Counted from the first letter of the stretch, positions 25,024 through 35,082 are shown. The stretch: 64,000 nt of DNA from Bacillus sp. FJAT-25509 (GCF_001420605.1 NZ_LJIZ01000037.1:1-64000), one strand, 5' to 3'. The notes: a model not told the origin generated them from the sequence alone. Translations and numbers: made by a program.

Positions 25024-26244
25024 CTACTGATTTATTAGTGTATTCGCCATACCTAGTGCTTTACGAGTTTGTTTGCGTTTAAAATAATAGTTAAACAATT
25101 CTTTTTCCGATTGATTTATTAGATAAGCAAATCCAAGTTTTTTAAAAAAAGGTAATGAATGTTCCGCCAAATATTGGTGATATTCTTGTTCTTTTTCTAA
25201 GATTAAAAGGTCTAATAAGATGAATAAATTGATAAAAAGTTTGTCATTTTTTTGGGAAGCAATATCAAACCCTTTACCTACCCACTGTAATAATTCTCCT
25301 TTAGGTAATAGTTCTCCATAATAGGAACTTCTTATATATCCTTCTAGGGAAAGTAAATAGGGTATAGAATTAGAATCCTTCAAATTCATTGACTCAAAAT
25401 AGTATTTTTTTGCTAACTCATAATTTTTTCTTCGATAATATTCAAAGGCTAAGTTATGATATACCCTTGCTTTTCGTTCTGATGATCTACAAATTTCACA
25501 GCTTTGGATTAAGTTTTCAAATCCTTTAATCGTCTCGGAAAACTCTTCGTTATCCTTAACTTGTATTAACATAAGCATTTCGGAGTCGATTACTCGAAGA
25601 TAGGAATTAATACTTTTGAAATACTGACGGGCTTTTTCAGCATAAAAGTAAGCCATAACAGGTAAATCGTTCGAATGGTAAGCAGAAGCTAAATGATAAT
25701 AATATTCCTCATTTGCATATTCTTCATTATTAATTTTCTTTAAAACTTGAATGGCAAGTAAAGGTTCATGGTTCGTTAAGTGATAAATACCTTGCACATG
25801 TCTAAAAAGATTTATTTCATAAGGTGACAATTTGTGTTTTATTTTTTTTATTTCATCAATGAGCTCTTTTGCTTCATTCATTAAATTACGCATTAATAAA
25901 TATCTGATGCGAAGTAATTTATATTGATTAATATAATTTGAAATTTGAATCAACTCTTCTTGCTCAAGTTCTAAGTTGATTTCTTCTATTTCGTCAAATA
26001 ACTGCATTGCGATAGACTGCTGCCAACTATTTATACGCATTTTTATATTGTTTAATTTTAAAATCTCATTCTCGATTTTTATTCCAAGTCGTTCTGATAG
26101 TAGGGCTATAATTTCATGTGCATATTCGGTTTGAGATCTTTCAATTTTACTAATATGCGTACTAGAACAAATCCCTTTCCCTAGCTGTTCTTGTGTCATC
26201 TGAGATTTTTCACGATAATATTTTATGATTTTCCCCTCATACAT
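25024..26244 (-). CDS. HTH/TPR regulator of the RNPP type (NprR/PlcR-like)
   Basis: The 406-residue protein has an N-terminal XRE helix-turn-helix (residues 5-60, SQMTQEQLGKGICSSTHISK) followed by about nine tetratricopeptide-like helical repeats. This is the design of RNPP quorum-sensing regulators, which bind a short imported peptide through the TPR groove. It faces a large secreted protease across 425 nt, as NprR relates to protease control in B. cereus. I found no convincing peptide gene next to it, so peptide control is only inferred. AAGGGAG supports the start. Confidence 0.78.
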   Translation of the reverse strand: MYEGKIIKYYREKSQMTQEQLGKGICSSTHISKIERSQTEYAHEIIALLSERLGIKIENEILKLNNIKMRINSWQQSIAMQLFDEIEEINLELEQEELIQISNYINQYKLLRIRYLLMRNLMNEAKELIDEIKKIKHKLSPYEINLFRHVQGIYHLTNHEPLLAIQVLKKINNEEYANEEYYYHLASAYHSNDLPVMAYFYAEKARQYFKSINSYLRVIDSEMLMLIQVKDNEEFSETIKGFENLIQSCEICRSSERKARVYHNLAFEYYRRKNYELAKKYYFESMNLKDSNSIPYLLSLEGYIRSSYYGELLPKGELLQWVGKGFDIASQKNDKLFINLFILLDLLILEKEQEYHQYLAEHSLPFFKKLGFAYLINQSEKELFNYYFKRKQTRKALGMANTLINQ

Positions 26245-26669
26245 AACGAATTTCTCCCTTTTGTAAACCTTTTTATTAATAGTTTGAGTAGTTGAAAACC
26301 ATCAATTCCCCCAAGTTAAAAATAAAAATTTCTATTGAATTTAAATGACTTTCTTGCCAAACACAATCTATACATCAATAAATTTAGTAAAATATGAGAC
26401 TTTAATCCTGAAAAGAAAAATTGATTATGACGATTAATGTTGAAAAAAGGATTACAACTGAAAGTTCAGACTGAAATAACCCCCATTTACCAAGAAAAAT
26501 AGCTAAATTACAATTAAATTATTAGATTTGTCTAACTATTCTAATTCTAATTTTACATCATTTTTTTAATTGGAGGAATGAAATAGAGTTACTTAATTTA
26601 ATCATTTTTTCATGCAGTAAACTATTTTTCACTAAATTTAATTTAACCTATTAGAAGGAGCGCATCGAA
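26245..26669. other. Divergent promoter region, regulator to protease
   Basis: This 425-nt AT-rich region must contain the promoters of the RNPP-like regulator and the protease. A strong ribosome site near 26572 (GGAGGA) is followed only by ATG-AAA-TAG. No export-type peptide gene is visible and I could not place a clear operator. Confidence 0.4.
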
Positions 26670-29600
26670 ATGAAGATTAGAAATAAGAAAATGCTAAATG
26701 TAATGGTAACAAGTGTATTAACGACAAGCTTTATTACATCTTATTTATTGCCTCAAAAAAAATCTTATGCAACTTCGAACTCTGTAGAATCAATCTTAAA
26801 GGGACTGACAGATGAGCAAAGACAATCGATTAAGCGTTTAACTCCTCAAGAAGGCTTTGTGATCGACCCTAGTTTATTATCTTTAAAAGATAAAACTGCA
26901 AATATAATTGTTGAACTAAAAACTTCGCCAATTGAAAATGATCAAAATGGAACATTAAAAGAGATCTCTAGAGGTAAGAAAGAAAAAATTAAAGGTGAAC
27001 AAGAGTTCTTTAAAAAACGATTAACGGAATTATGGAGTAAGAAAAATGAAAAAGTGGAAGTAAATCAACAAACAAAGGAAAAAACAAATCAATTTTATAT
27101 CAAACAATCATTTAAAAATGTATTTAATGGAGTGGCTATGACTATTCCGACAGATCAAATTAATTTGCTTCTTCAAACCGGTGTTGTGAAACGAGTATGG
27201 AAGGATAACAAAGTTAGTGTACCAATCAATGAGCTTTCTGTTAATGAATCTACAAAAAACAAAAGTGTTCCACCAGCTTTACCCCTTTTGGGTGTAGATC
27301 GTTTACATAACGAGGATATAAAAGGACAAGGGATTAAAGTAGGAGTTCTTGATACGGGTATTGATTACAATCATCCAGATTTAAAGGATGCTTATAAAGG
27401 TGGTTATGATTTTGTAGATAATGACTCGGACCCAATGGAGTCTACACCTGCAGATCTTGCTGCTTCCGGTGAACCAGCAGAAATTGATGGTCGTTCATTT
27501 GTTACCGAGCATGGGACGCATGTTGCAGGTACGATTGCATCAAATCCACGAAATAACGTTGATTATGCGATGACCGGAGTTGCACCAAATGTTGATTTAT
27601 ATGCATATCGTGTTTTAGGTCATTACGGTTCAGGATATGATTCTTGGATTATTGCTGGTATAGAAAAGGCTGTAGAAGATGGCATGGATGTGATTAATCT
27701 TTCTTTAGGAAACAGTAATAATTATTCTTTAGATGCTACAGCAGTAGCGATTAATAATGCAGCTTTGCAAGGAGTAGTTCCCGTTGTAGCAGGAGGTAAC
27801 GCAGGCCCAACGCCAGGGTCATTAGGTTCTCCTGGTTCATCACCGTTAGCTATTACTGTTGGAGCAAGCGACGTTCCTACAGATATACCAACTGTACAGA
27901 CGAGTATTGGGAATGTTTCAGTTAAAAATGAGTTAATGGCACACGGATTAGGTAAAGATTATTTAAGTATTATTGATAAAGAATTGAAGGTAGTAGATGT
28001 AGGAATTGGTGCCGAAGAGGATTATGCAAATAAAGACGTAAGTGGCAAGGTGGCGTTAATATCACGTGGTACTTTATCTTTTGATGAAAAAATTCGCCGT
28101 GCTCATGAAAAAGGAGCAGTAGCGGTGTTAATTTATAACAATATAGAAGAAGAGATTCCTTTCTTCTTAGGTGAAAACTTTGGCTATGTACCAACCTTTA
28201 AAATGAGTCAAGAGGAAGGGAAAAGTATTGTTGATGAACTTAATAAGAATCCGGAGGTTAAATTAAAAATGACAGATTTACAGTCAAATATGACATCTGG
28301 TGACGTATTAGCAGGCTTTAGTTCTAGAGGACCTGTAAGTAATAATTTTGATATTAAACCAGATGTTGTGGCACCGGGGGTTTCTATTTTCTCAACTGTA
28401 CCAGAATATATTAATAATCCCGGGGAAGGAACGGATTACTCAACTAGTTACGCGAGCATGGATGGAACTTCGATGGCTACACCACATGTTGCGGGTGTCG
28501 CAGCATTATTACTACAATCTCATCCGGAATATTCTGTTGCCGATGTAAAAGCCGCACTTATGAATACAGCGGATCCATTAAAAGGAAGAACATATCATGT
28601 AAACGAAGTTGGAGCTGGACGAGTAGATGCTTATGAGGCAGTTCATAACATGACTTTAGTAGAAGTTCAAAATAAAACGTACACATTAGATGAAAATGGA
28701 TTTAAAAAGCAAATCGATGATGTATCAGGTTCATTACCTTTCGGAAGTATTACACAAACAAGCGAGGAACAAAATCGAACAACATCCATTAGTATTAAAA
28801 ATTTAAGTAAAAATAATGAAACATATCATACCAAAGTAGAATTTTTAACAATCGATGATGTTTCAAAGGATGCTAGTAAAAATGGAGTAAAACTCGAATT
28901 GCCTTCTAATGTAACTGTTAATGGAAATGAAAATGTTAATATAGACGCCAAAGTAACAATTCCAAAATCTGCTGAGTTTGGCATATACGAAGGATATATT
29001 TATGTAGAAAATGAATCAAAAACCCAGGAGTACCAAATACCATTCCACGTGAGGTATACGACAAGTGGCTTTGCAAAAGTTGATTTCTTTAAGAATGCAA
29101 TTACAAGTGACTTAAGTAACTTCCATCCTGATATACTACCTTTTACACCAGTTACAATAAGATTAAATAGTGAAATGGAAAAAATCGATGTTGTTGTTAG
29201 CGATACATCTGGGAAACCAATCGGCTTGTATGGTACTTTCGATTTAGATGGCGCAAATGTTGATACAGACTACTTAATCATGTACGGTTTTTCAGGTGAT
29301 GTAAAATTATTTACAGGTGACCCAAATAAGCCGTTATCACTAGAATATGAAACATTAGATGAGGGCAAATATATTGTTTCTTATATTGGTACAGATGCAG
29401 ATGGAAAAACCTATAAAGTAGACAATGATATGGTAATTGATAATACACCTCCAAAAGTAGTATTTGATAAAAAGACAGGCATTAATGAAATTTCCGATGC
29501 AGATTTAACAACCGAAACAAACCCAATGGATGGTAAAGATTACAAAGCTTACTGGGTTCATGGAAATGTATACGACGATACAATTGATTATCTACAGAGT

Positions 29601-30824
29601 AGAGGACATGATCTAACTCAGGAAGCAAATTCAGTTTATGCTTATCAGGACTCTTCATGGCCGACAGCACAATTTTTCCCAACTAAAAATGGTGACTTCA
29701 AATTTGGTGTATTACCAGAAGAGTATGCAAATTACCCTACTAACATAGCAATTTATACTTATGATTATGCAACTGCAGGAAATCCGATTTTCCCAGATTT
29801 TACGATTATTAACAAAGGTGATCGATATTCAACAATTAATACAAAGTCTAAAGAAGTTACTCTAGGTTCGGAGTTTACAAGTACATTTACGGTCCACAAT
29901 GCAAAAGATTTAACAAGTGCTAACGCGACAATAACTATTCCAAATTATTACAAAGTTATGAGTGTAAACCAATCGAAGCAATTAGATGAGTTAATGAAGA
30001 AAAATAATTGGAGTGTTCGCATTGGAAAACCACAAGTAACAGAGGATACATGGTCAAATATTACAACATTTTCAATTGATATTAAGGATAAAAAGACGAA
30101 TTTACCAGTAAAAATTAATGGAAATATTGATTTATTAGATATTAATTTAAAAGTTGTGAGCGACCTTAACTATATGAGGGAGAGCGGATTTTATTATCAA
30201 GAATCAACTTATCAGACGAATGAAGGAAATAAAGTTACGTTACCCACATATGCAAATCACTTTAAATTCATAGCTCAACATTCAGTATTAGAAGGATATT
30301 TCCACGGTGAGGCAGTTAACTTTTATAACTACGATTTAGATTATTCTAAGTTAGGTGTAAAAGCATATGTTGTGGACAAAAAAGGTAAACAATATAAAGC
30401 GGATATTTCAGAAAATGGTTATATGACGATCTTTGATATTCCGGCAACTGAGGATGATTATACACTCATAGTTAATATTCCAGGACACTATCAATATAGT
30501 AGAAAAATTAAATTAGGTAAATTAATAGATGGTAAAGTCCAAGGAATCGATTATATCGCTTATACTGATACTGCAGCGGCAGGAGACATTAATGGAGATA
30601 ATGTGATCGACATTTATGATGCTAAGCTTATTGCAAATAAAGCTAATGAAACTGGTGATCAGTTGAAGGAAGATCTAAATAAGGATGGAGTTGTTGATAT
30701 ACTGGACTTCAATTATGTTGAAAAGAACTTCATGACAACAAATCCATTTTTCCCTACATCTATTAAACCAGTTGAAAAAGCAGGTAAATTAACGTTAGAA
30801 GAATTGAAAAAGAAATTTAACTAA
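26670..30824 (+). CDS. Large secreted subtilisin-family (S8) protease with dockerin-like C-terminus
   Basis: The 1384-residue product starts with a signal peptide (to about residue 36) and an I9-like propeptide. The S8 domain has Asp228 (VLDTGID), His281 (HGTHVAGT), oxyanion Asn377 (GGNAGP) and Ser601 (GTSMATPHVAG), with a PA domain inserted between Asn377 and Ser601. Several beta domains follow. Near the C-terminus, DINGDNVIDIYDA and DLNKDGVVDILDF are two calcium-loop repeats like dockerin type I. No LPXTG anchor is present. AGAAGGAG precedes the start. The divergent RNPP-like gene is a plausible regulator. Confidence 0.92.
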   Translation: MKIRNKKMLNVMVTSVLTTSFITSYLLPQKKSYATSNSVESILKGLTDEQRQSIKRLTPQEGFVIDPSLLSLKDKTANIIVELKTSPIENDQNGTLKEISRGKKEKIKGEQEFFKKRLTELWSKKNEKVEVNQQTKEKTNQFYIKQSFKNVFNGVAMTIPTDQINLLLQTGVVKRVWKDNKVSVPINELSVNESTKNKSVPPALPLLGVDRLHNEDIKGQGIKVGVLDTGIDYNHPDLKDAYKGGYDFVDNDSDPMESTPADLAASGEPAEIDGRSFVTEHGTHVAGTIASNPRNNVDYAMTGVAPNVDLYAYRVLGHYGSGYDSWIIAGIEKAVEDGMDVINLSLGNSNNYSLDATAVAINNAALQGVVPVVAGGNAGPTPGSLGSPGSSPLAITVGASDVPTDIPTVQTSIGNVSVKNELMAHGLGKDYLSIIDKELKVVDVGIGAEEDYANKDVSGKVALISRGTLSFDEKIRRAHEKGAVAVLIYNNIEEEIPFFLGENFGYVPTFKMSQEEGKSIVDELNKNPEVKLKMTDLQSNMTSGDVLAGFSSRGPVSNNFDIKPDVVAPGVSIFSTVPEYINNPGEGTDYSTSYASMDGTSMATPHVAGVAALLLQSHPEYSVADVKAALMNTADPLKGRTYHVNEVGAGRVDAYEAVHNMTLVEVQNKTYTLDENGFKKQIDDVSGSLPFGSITQTSEEQNRTTSISIKNLSKNNETYHTKVEFLTIDDVSKDASKNGVKLELPSNVTVNGNENVNIDAKVTIPKSAEFGIYEGYIYVENESKTQEYQIPFHVRYTTSGFAKVDFFKNAITSDLSNFHPDILPFTPVTIRLNSEMEKIDVVVSDTSGKPIGLYGTFDLDGANVDTDYLIMYGFSGDVKLFTGDPNKPLSLEYETLDEGKYIVSYIGTDADGKTYKVDNDMVIDNTPPKVVFDKKTGINEISDADLTTETNPMDGKDYKAYWVHGNVYDDTIDYLQSRGHDLTQEANSVYAYQDSSWPTAQFFPTKNGDFKFGVLPEEYANYPTNIAIYTYDYATAGNPIFPDFTIINKGDRYSTINTKSKEVTLGSEFTSTFTVHNAKDLTSANATITIPNYYKVMSVNQSKQLDELMKKNNWSVRIGKPQVTEDTWSNITTFSIDIKDKKTNLPVKINGNIDLLDINLKVVSDLNYMRESGFYYQESTYQTNEGNKVTLPTYANHFKFIAQHSVLEGYFHGEAVNFYNYDLDYSKLGVKAYVVDKKGKQYKADISENGYMTIFDIPATEDDYTLIVNIPGHYQYSRKIKLGKLIDGKVQGIDYIAYTDTAAAGDINGDNVIDIYDAKLIANKANETGDQLKEDLNKDGVVDILDFNYVEKNFMTTNPFFPTSIKPVEKAGKLTLEELKKKFN

Positions 30825-30850
30825 AGTGCAAGATTAAGTGATATTTCGAA

Positions 30851-30886
30851 AAAAAGCCACCAGGAATGATCCTTGTGGCTTTTCTC
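30851..30886 (+). terminator. Terminator of the protease gene
   Basis: AAAAGCCAC...AGGA pairs with TCCTTGTGGCTTTT, ending in a short T run. Confidence 0.75.
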
Positions 30887-30894
30887 TGTAATAA

Positions 30895-31048
30895 AGAGTT
30901 TATTTGACAGTTTAGTATGATGAAGCCATACTCACCGTTCCCTTCTAAATAACGTTTTACAGCAATTAATTTCTTATCACTTGTAAATTTAGTCAAAAAA
31001 ATGCACCTCCAAATGTTAGACTGTGTCTAACATTTGTGGTGCACTTCA
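30895..31048 (-). mobile_element. IS3-family remnant: left end with truncated orfA
   Basis: On the minus strand the fragment starts with TGAAGTGCACCACAAATGTT, an IS3-type terminal repeat, then an inner hairpin (TGTTAGAC/GTCTAACA), GGAGG and the first codons of orfA. The rest of the element is missing. It sits between the convergent protease and oatA genes. It belongs to a different IS3 lineage than the end at 1-75, since the terminal repeats differ. Confidence 0.6.
30915..30996 (-). pseudogene. IS3 OrfA, N-terminal fragment
   Basis: Starting at TTG 30996, nine nt after GGAGG, the reading is LTKFTSDKKLIAVKRYLEGN followed by GEYG, which matches the N-terminus of IS3/IS150-type OrfA helix-turn-helix proteins. 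After about 25 codons the similarity ends and the frame runs into unrelated sequence and the protease terminator. It cannot encode a working transposase. Confidence 0.6.
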
Positions 31049-31092
31049 AATTTATCTTGTGGTCTTTTATCATGTATCTAGATCAATCAATG

Positions 31093-33144
31093 TTACTTCC
31101 AAGATTCAATTGCATTTATTAGTAATGACGCAAATACTTTTGCACCATTCGGTTTTAAATGAACACCATCTGGAGAAAAATATGAATTATGATTGGCGCT
31201 AGCACTATACCAGTCTACAACTCTAGTATTTGGGTATTTACTTGAACCTTCCCTTAAAGTTTTATTAACAAACGATTCCCAAGGTCTTGGTACTCGCGTG
31301 TTAACAAATAAAATTTTTCGATCTTTTCCAATTAACTCTATAAGAGAAGACATTTGTTTTACGGTAAACGGACCGTTTGTACCTAGCTCTATGACAACAG
31401 TATTCCCAAGCGAATTTGTGCTTTTTGCTTGTTGAATAATTGCAGATGCTTCAGTAAATTGTCTTCCAATTTTAGCATTTACCGAAAGAGATGGATATGT
31501 TTTTTTAAGTTCAGGAATTGAATTAATAACGATAGAATCTCCTATAATAAATACACTATTATTTGAAACTACCGGTTTATTTGTTTCAACAGGTTTATTA
31601 TTATTATTATTATTATTTGGAGTTTGATTGTTATTTACACCTGGCTTAGGATCTTCTTTTGTTTGATCATTATTATTTTGCTTACTTGAATTGTCAGCAA
31701 CTGGCTTTTGATCTTTATTTTCTGTTTTTACTTCTTTATTTTCTTCTGTTTTTACTTCATTATTTACTGTTTTTTCGTCATCATTTTTCTGAATTGGTTT
31801 AGTTACCTGTTTATCGTGATCAACTATAGTTGTTGAAGGAGGTTTTTTAGTATCGTTTTTAACAGTTTCAGATGATTGCTTTGATACGGATTGAACTGAT
31901 TCAATTTCTGAGCTTGCTTTTACATCATTGGCATCAGGAAGAACAGATAGTCCAAAGCTTGCGATACCAGATAATAAAATAAACGTGCTTATGATAACAA
32001 TATGTTTATAAAAGAATTCTTTTAAATTAATATTTCCTGCTAGGAAGTTCTTCCAAAGTATACCTAGTTTACCTTTTCTAATTGGATCTTCGATATAGCG
32101 ATAGGATAGTGCTGCAAGAACAAATATTAAAGTAATTTGACAAATAGCTCTAAAGAGTGAAGTATCGCCAGTGTTAACCTTAGGGGATAATAAAATAATT
32201 ACAGGGTACTGCCATAAATAGATTCCATATGAACGTAATCCGATCCATTTCAATGGTCTCATTGCTAGGAATCTACCAATCTTACTTGTAGGGTGAGCGA
32301 GTGCTGCGATTAGCATTGCAGCAGAAATAGACAATAGGAACATTCCTCCGCGATAAAGGAAACTATCATATTGATTTGTTTTACCGACCATAAGTAGAAA
32401 AATAAGTAAACCCGTAATCCCAACTAGATCAATTAAAATCTTTCCAGAGGTTGTAACATTATTTGTAAGTTTTCGGCTAGGCCATACTAATGCTAATGAA
32501 GCTCCTATTAATAAAGAAAAAGCTCTCGTATCAGTACCGTAATAGACCCTACTAGGATCACTACCCGGATGGAATAATATAGCCATCAATAATGCAGAAA
32601 CGATTGCACCAACAAATGTATACAAAAATAGGCGATCTTTATTTTTAATATATTTTAAGCCTAATAAAGTAAGAATTGGCCAAATAATATAAAATTGCTC
32701 TTCAACTGCTAATGACCAAAAATGATTTAATATTGATGGATTTGCATAAGACTCAAAGTACGAAAGATGATGGAAAATATACCACCAATTACTGTAATAA
32801 AATATTGCAGCTACTGAATCTTGTTTTAAATTTCCGATCATTGATGATTTGAATAATGAAACAAATGCAATGACTATTAGTAGTAAGGTGAACATTCCCG
32901 GTAAAAGTCTTTTGGCGCGACGGTACCAAAAACTTTTTAAGTCGATCCTTTGATTTGTACTCCACTCGGCAATTAATAAATCAGTAATTAAATAACCTGA
33001 AAGTACAAAGAAAACTGTTACTCCTAGGAATCCGCCAGAAGCCCATGAAAAATTTAAGTGATATGCAATGACCGATAAAACTGCTAAAGCTCTAAGCCCG
33101 TCTAATCCAGCCATATAACGAAACTGTTTATTTTTATTAGACAT
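31093..33144 (-). CDS. oatA: Peptidoglycan O-acetyltransferase (OatA type)
   Basis: This 683-residue enzyme has an acyltransferase-3 membrane domain (about residues 10-370; GLDGLRALAVLSVIAYHL, VEEQFYIIWPI), a long Lys/Asn/Thr-rich extracellular linker with an Asn run, and a C-terminal SGNH esterase domain with GDS, GTNG and DGVHLKPNG. It acetylates MurNAc outside the cell, conferring lysozyme resistance. Start 33144 has AAGAGG nine nt upstream. Downstream of sigV-rsiV, as in B. subtilis, so SigV control is expected; a terminator-like hairpin and 247 nt separate it from rsiV, suggesting a second promoter. Confidence 0.92.
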   Translation of the reverse strand: MSNKNKQFRYMAGLDGLRALAVLSVIAYHLNFSWASGGFLGVTVFFVLSGYLITDLLIAEWSTNQRIDLKSFWYRRAKRLLPGMFTLLLIVIAFVSLFKSSMIGNLKQDSVAAIFYYSNWWYIFHHLSYFESYANPSILNHFWSLAVEEQFYIIWPILTLLGLKYIKNKDRLFLYTFVGAIVSALLMAILFHPGSDPSRVYYGTDTRAFSLLIGASLALVWPSRKLTNNVTTSGKILIDLVGITGLLIFLLMVGKTNQYDSFLYRGGMFLLSISAAMLIAALAHPTSKIGRFLAMRPLKWIGLRSYGIYLWQYPVIILLSPKVNTGDTSLFRAICQITLIFVLAALSYRYIEDPIRKGKLGILWKNFLAGNINLKEFFYKHIVIISTFILLSGIASFGLSVLPDANDVKASSEIESVQSVSKQSSETVKNDTKKPPSTTIVDHDKQVTKPIQKNDDEKTVNNEVKTEENKEVKTENKDQKPVADNSSKQNNNDQTKEDPKPGVNNNQTPNNNNNNNKPVETNKPVVSNNSVFIIGDSIVINSIPELKKTYPSLSVNAKIGRQFTEASAIIQQAKSTNSLGNTVVIELGTNGPFTVKQMSSLIELIGKDRKILFVNTRVPRPWESFVNKTLREGSSKYPNTRVVDWYSASANHNSYFSPDGVHLKPNGAKVFASLLINAIESWK

Positions 33145-33337
33145 AGTAATAGCCTCTTCGTTTAAACACCTCATAAACGATTTCTTTTTCGAATAAATGT
33201 TGGGCTCTTATAAAATTTAATTTCTTAACCGTCTGAACCGCGAAGTTCATTGCTAATTTCCCCTTCCCCTAATTTAACTATTTATGTCAGCCTTCTTTAT
33301 ATATTTGGCTTTTTGTTTAATATTTTTGTTTTTCTTA

Positions 33338-33375
33338 AGAGAGCCAAATCTAATAAATTAAAAGTGGCTCTTTTA
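33338..33375 (-). terminator. Terminator-like hairpin between rsiV and oatA
   Basis: AGAGCCA (33340-33346) pairs with TGGCTCT (33365-33371), with a T-rich tail on the minus strand. It would reduce read-through from rsiV into oatA. Confidence 0.6.
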
Positions 33376-33391
33376 TTCGTTTAATTAAAAG

Positions 33392-34264
33392 TTATCTAAT
33401 ATAATGATGTCCAACTAAAACTTTTGAAATAACGTCAGTTGGAATCGTAAATTCAACAACACCCATATAACCTGGGGCAATTTCATATTTATCAAATGAA
33501 ATAACAAGCTTATGATCTTTATTTATATAAAAATTTTGATTCTCTTTAATGCTTACGAAAGGATCAATTGAATAGTCAAGATTTGCCTCAGGTATCCAGT
33601 ATACCTTACTTTCATCCTTTTTCATTTGATCTTTCATTTGTTCTTTAATGTTTTCGCTAATTATTTTTACATATGATTTATCTTTAAAAAGAATAGGTAA
33701 AGACAATAAAATTTCCTTTTTCTTGTCAATTGTGTCAAATTTCATAGTTGTTGAAGAGGAAGCAGCAGTATTAACAACATATCTTTCAATGGACAATATG
33801 TCCTCATTATCTGTTTTAACCTCATAACCACTATCAATTCCTAAGTGTGCACCAGAATCTTTTTTTACAGATTCTGTTTCTTTCATAAACTGATCATATA
33901 GCTTCTTATTTTCGTCTAAGTATTTTTTGTTCAAGCTTTGCTCTAAATCTTTATTTTTTAAATTATTAACCGCAGGGACTTTTAAATCTGCCTTATAGGT
34001 TGGCTCGTCTACAGTATATTCAGTAAAATTTAGCACATTAACAACATTTCCAAGTATTGGAACATTCGATAATGTCTTTGCAAAAGTCGAACTAGTATTT
34101 ATTGATAAAACAAATAGTGCTGCAGTAAAAAAACCTGTAATTGACTTTAGAGGGAATCTTTTACGTATGGAACGTTTAATTGCTTTTTTAACAATAATGT
34201 CCAAATTATCAGGGATAGGGACATTTTTATAGTCCGATCTTAATTTTTCTAATTTTTTATCCAA
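33392..34264 (-). CDS. rsiV: Anti-sigma-V factor, lysozyme receptor
   Basis: The 290-residue protein closely matches B. subtilis RsiV as I recall it: opening LEKLRSDYKNVPIPDNLDII, one membrane segment (about residues 42-60), and an extracellular DUF4163/DUF3298 region ending VVEFTIPTDVISKVLVG. RsiV holds SigV inactive; lysozyme binding to the outer domain exposes it to signal peptidase and then site-2 protease. A signal-peptidase-like site (STFAKTL) follows the membrane segment. It lies 24 nt after sigV. Confidence 0.93.
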   Translation of the reverse strand: MDKKLEKLRSDYKNVPIPDNLDIIVKKAIKRSIRKRFPLKSITGFFTAALFVLSINTSSTFAKTLSNVPILGNVVNVLNFTEYTVDEPTYKADLKVPAVNNLKNKDLEQSLNKKYLDENKKLYDQFMKETESVKKDSGAHLGIDSGYEVKTDNEDILSIERYVVNTAASSSTTMKFDTIDKKKEILLSLPILFKDKSYVKIISENIKEQMKDQMKKDESKVYWIPEANLDYSIDPFVSIKENQNFYINKDHKLVISFDKYEIAPGYMGVVEFTIPTDVISKVLVGHHYIR

Positions 34265-34288
34265 CTAATTGGCCTCCCAAAAATAAAT

Positions 34289-34774
34289 TCATTTCATTTT
34301 AATCCGGAGTATTTCTAAAGCTTTATATAAACGAGTTTTTATTGTATTTGGACTCTCCTGTAAAATTTCAGCAACTTCTTCAATCTTTAAGTCTTCGAAA
34401 TACCTGAGGACAATTACTGCCCGATATTTAGTTGGTAAAGATTCTAATGATCTTTCTAAATCAATATCTGTATAATTATCATCCTGTCCTGAAGAATATA
34501 ACTCAATTGTTTCTTCATCCATTACAGTTACTTTTTTTTGTTTTCTTAAAAAATCTAATGATGTATTTACTACAATTCTATAAAACCAACTTTTTAAAGA
34601 TTGTTCATTTTTTAATTTATCTTTTGAGGAAATGGCTTTATGAATAGAATCTTGTAATATATCCACCGCATCTTCTGAATTTTTAACGTAGCTATAAGCT
34701 AACCGATAAAAATCGTCTTTATTATTAATAATAAAATCTACAAGTTCCTTTTCTAAGTTAGATTTCCCCTTCAT
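34289..34774 (-). CDS. sigV: ECF sigma factor SigV
   Basis: The 161-residue sigma factor has region 2 (YRLAYSYVKNSEDAVDILQD, about residues 23-42) and region 4 (YRAVIVLRYFEDLKIEEVAE). Its pairing with rsiV and oatA identifies it as SigV, which directs lysozyme-resistance genes. AAAGGAG precedes the ATG. An ECF-type promoter about 50 nt upstream (TAAAAC ... CGTCTT) is consistent with autoregulation, as known for B. subtilis sigV. Confidence 0.92.
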   Translation of the reverse strand: MKGKSNLEKELVDFIINNKDDFYRLAYSYVKNSEDAVDILQDSIHKAISSKDKLKNEQSLKSWFYRIVVNTSLDFLRKQKKVTVMDEETIELYSSGQDDNYTDIDLERSLESLPTKYRAVIVLRYFEDLKIEEVAEILQESPNTIKTRLYKALEILRIKMK

Positions 34775-34824
34775 TTAAAGAGCTCCTTTTTTGAGATACG
34801 TATCTAAGAAGGTACACATTATAA

Positions 34825-34853
34825 AAGACGTATACCTATTCGAAAAAGTTTTA
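34825..34853 (-). promoter_or_regulatory. Candidate SigV-dependent promoter of sigV
   Basis: Minus-strand TAAAAC (-35, 34853-34848) and CGTCTT (-10, 34830-34825) are separated by 17 nt. AAC and CGTC are the conserved cores of ECF promoters. The spacer contains CGAATAGGTAT, repeated at 34956-34946. Confidence 0.5.
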
Positions 34854-35052
34854 TAAAAAGTAAAAATAAATTTAGGAAATTTTTATTAAAAATCATCCAC
34901 ACAGTTTAATGGAAATTTGGCCTAAGTTAGTAGTATACAGATGGCATACCTATTCGTAAACAAACTATAGACAATTAATCAAAAAAAAGAGCCAAGGAGT
35001 ACTCCTGTTCCAACCAACTGGCGTTTTAAAGTATAAAAAGAACCAAAACAAA

Positions 35053-35082
35053 AAAAGCAAGAATCTTAAAATCTTGCTCTTT
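35053..35082. repeat. 30-bp hairpin repeat, copy 1
   Basis: AAAAGCAAGA then TCTTAAAATC then TTGCTCTTTT: a terminator-like hairpin repeated almost identically at 35543-35572 in direct orientation. The T-rich tails make both potential terminators. Confidence 0.7.
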
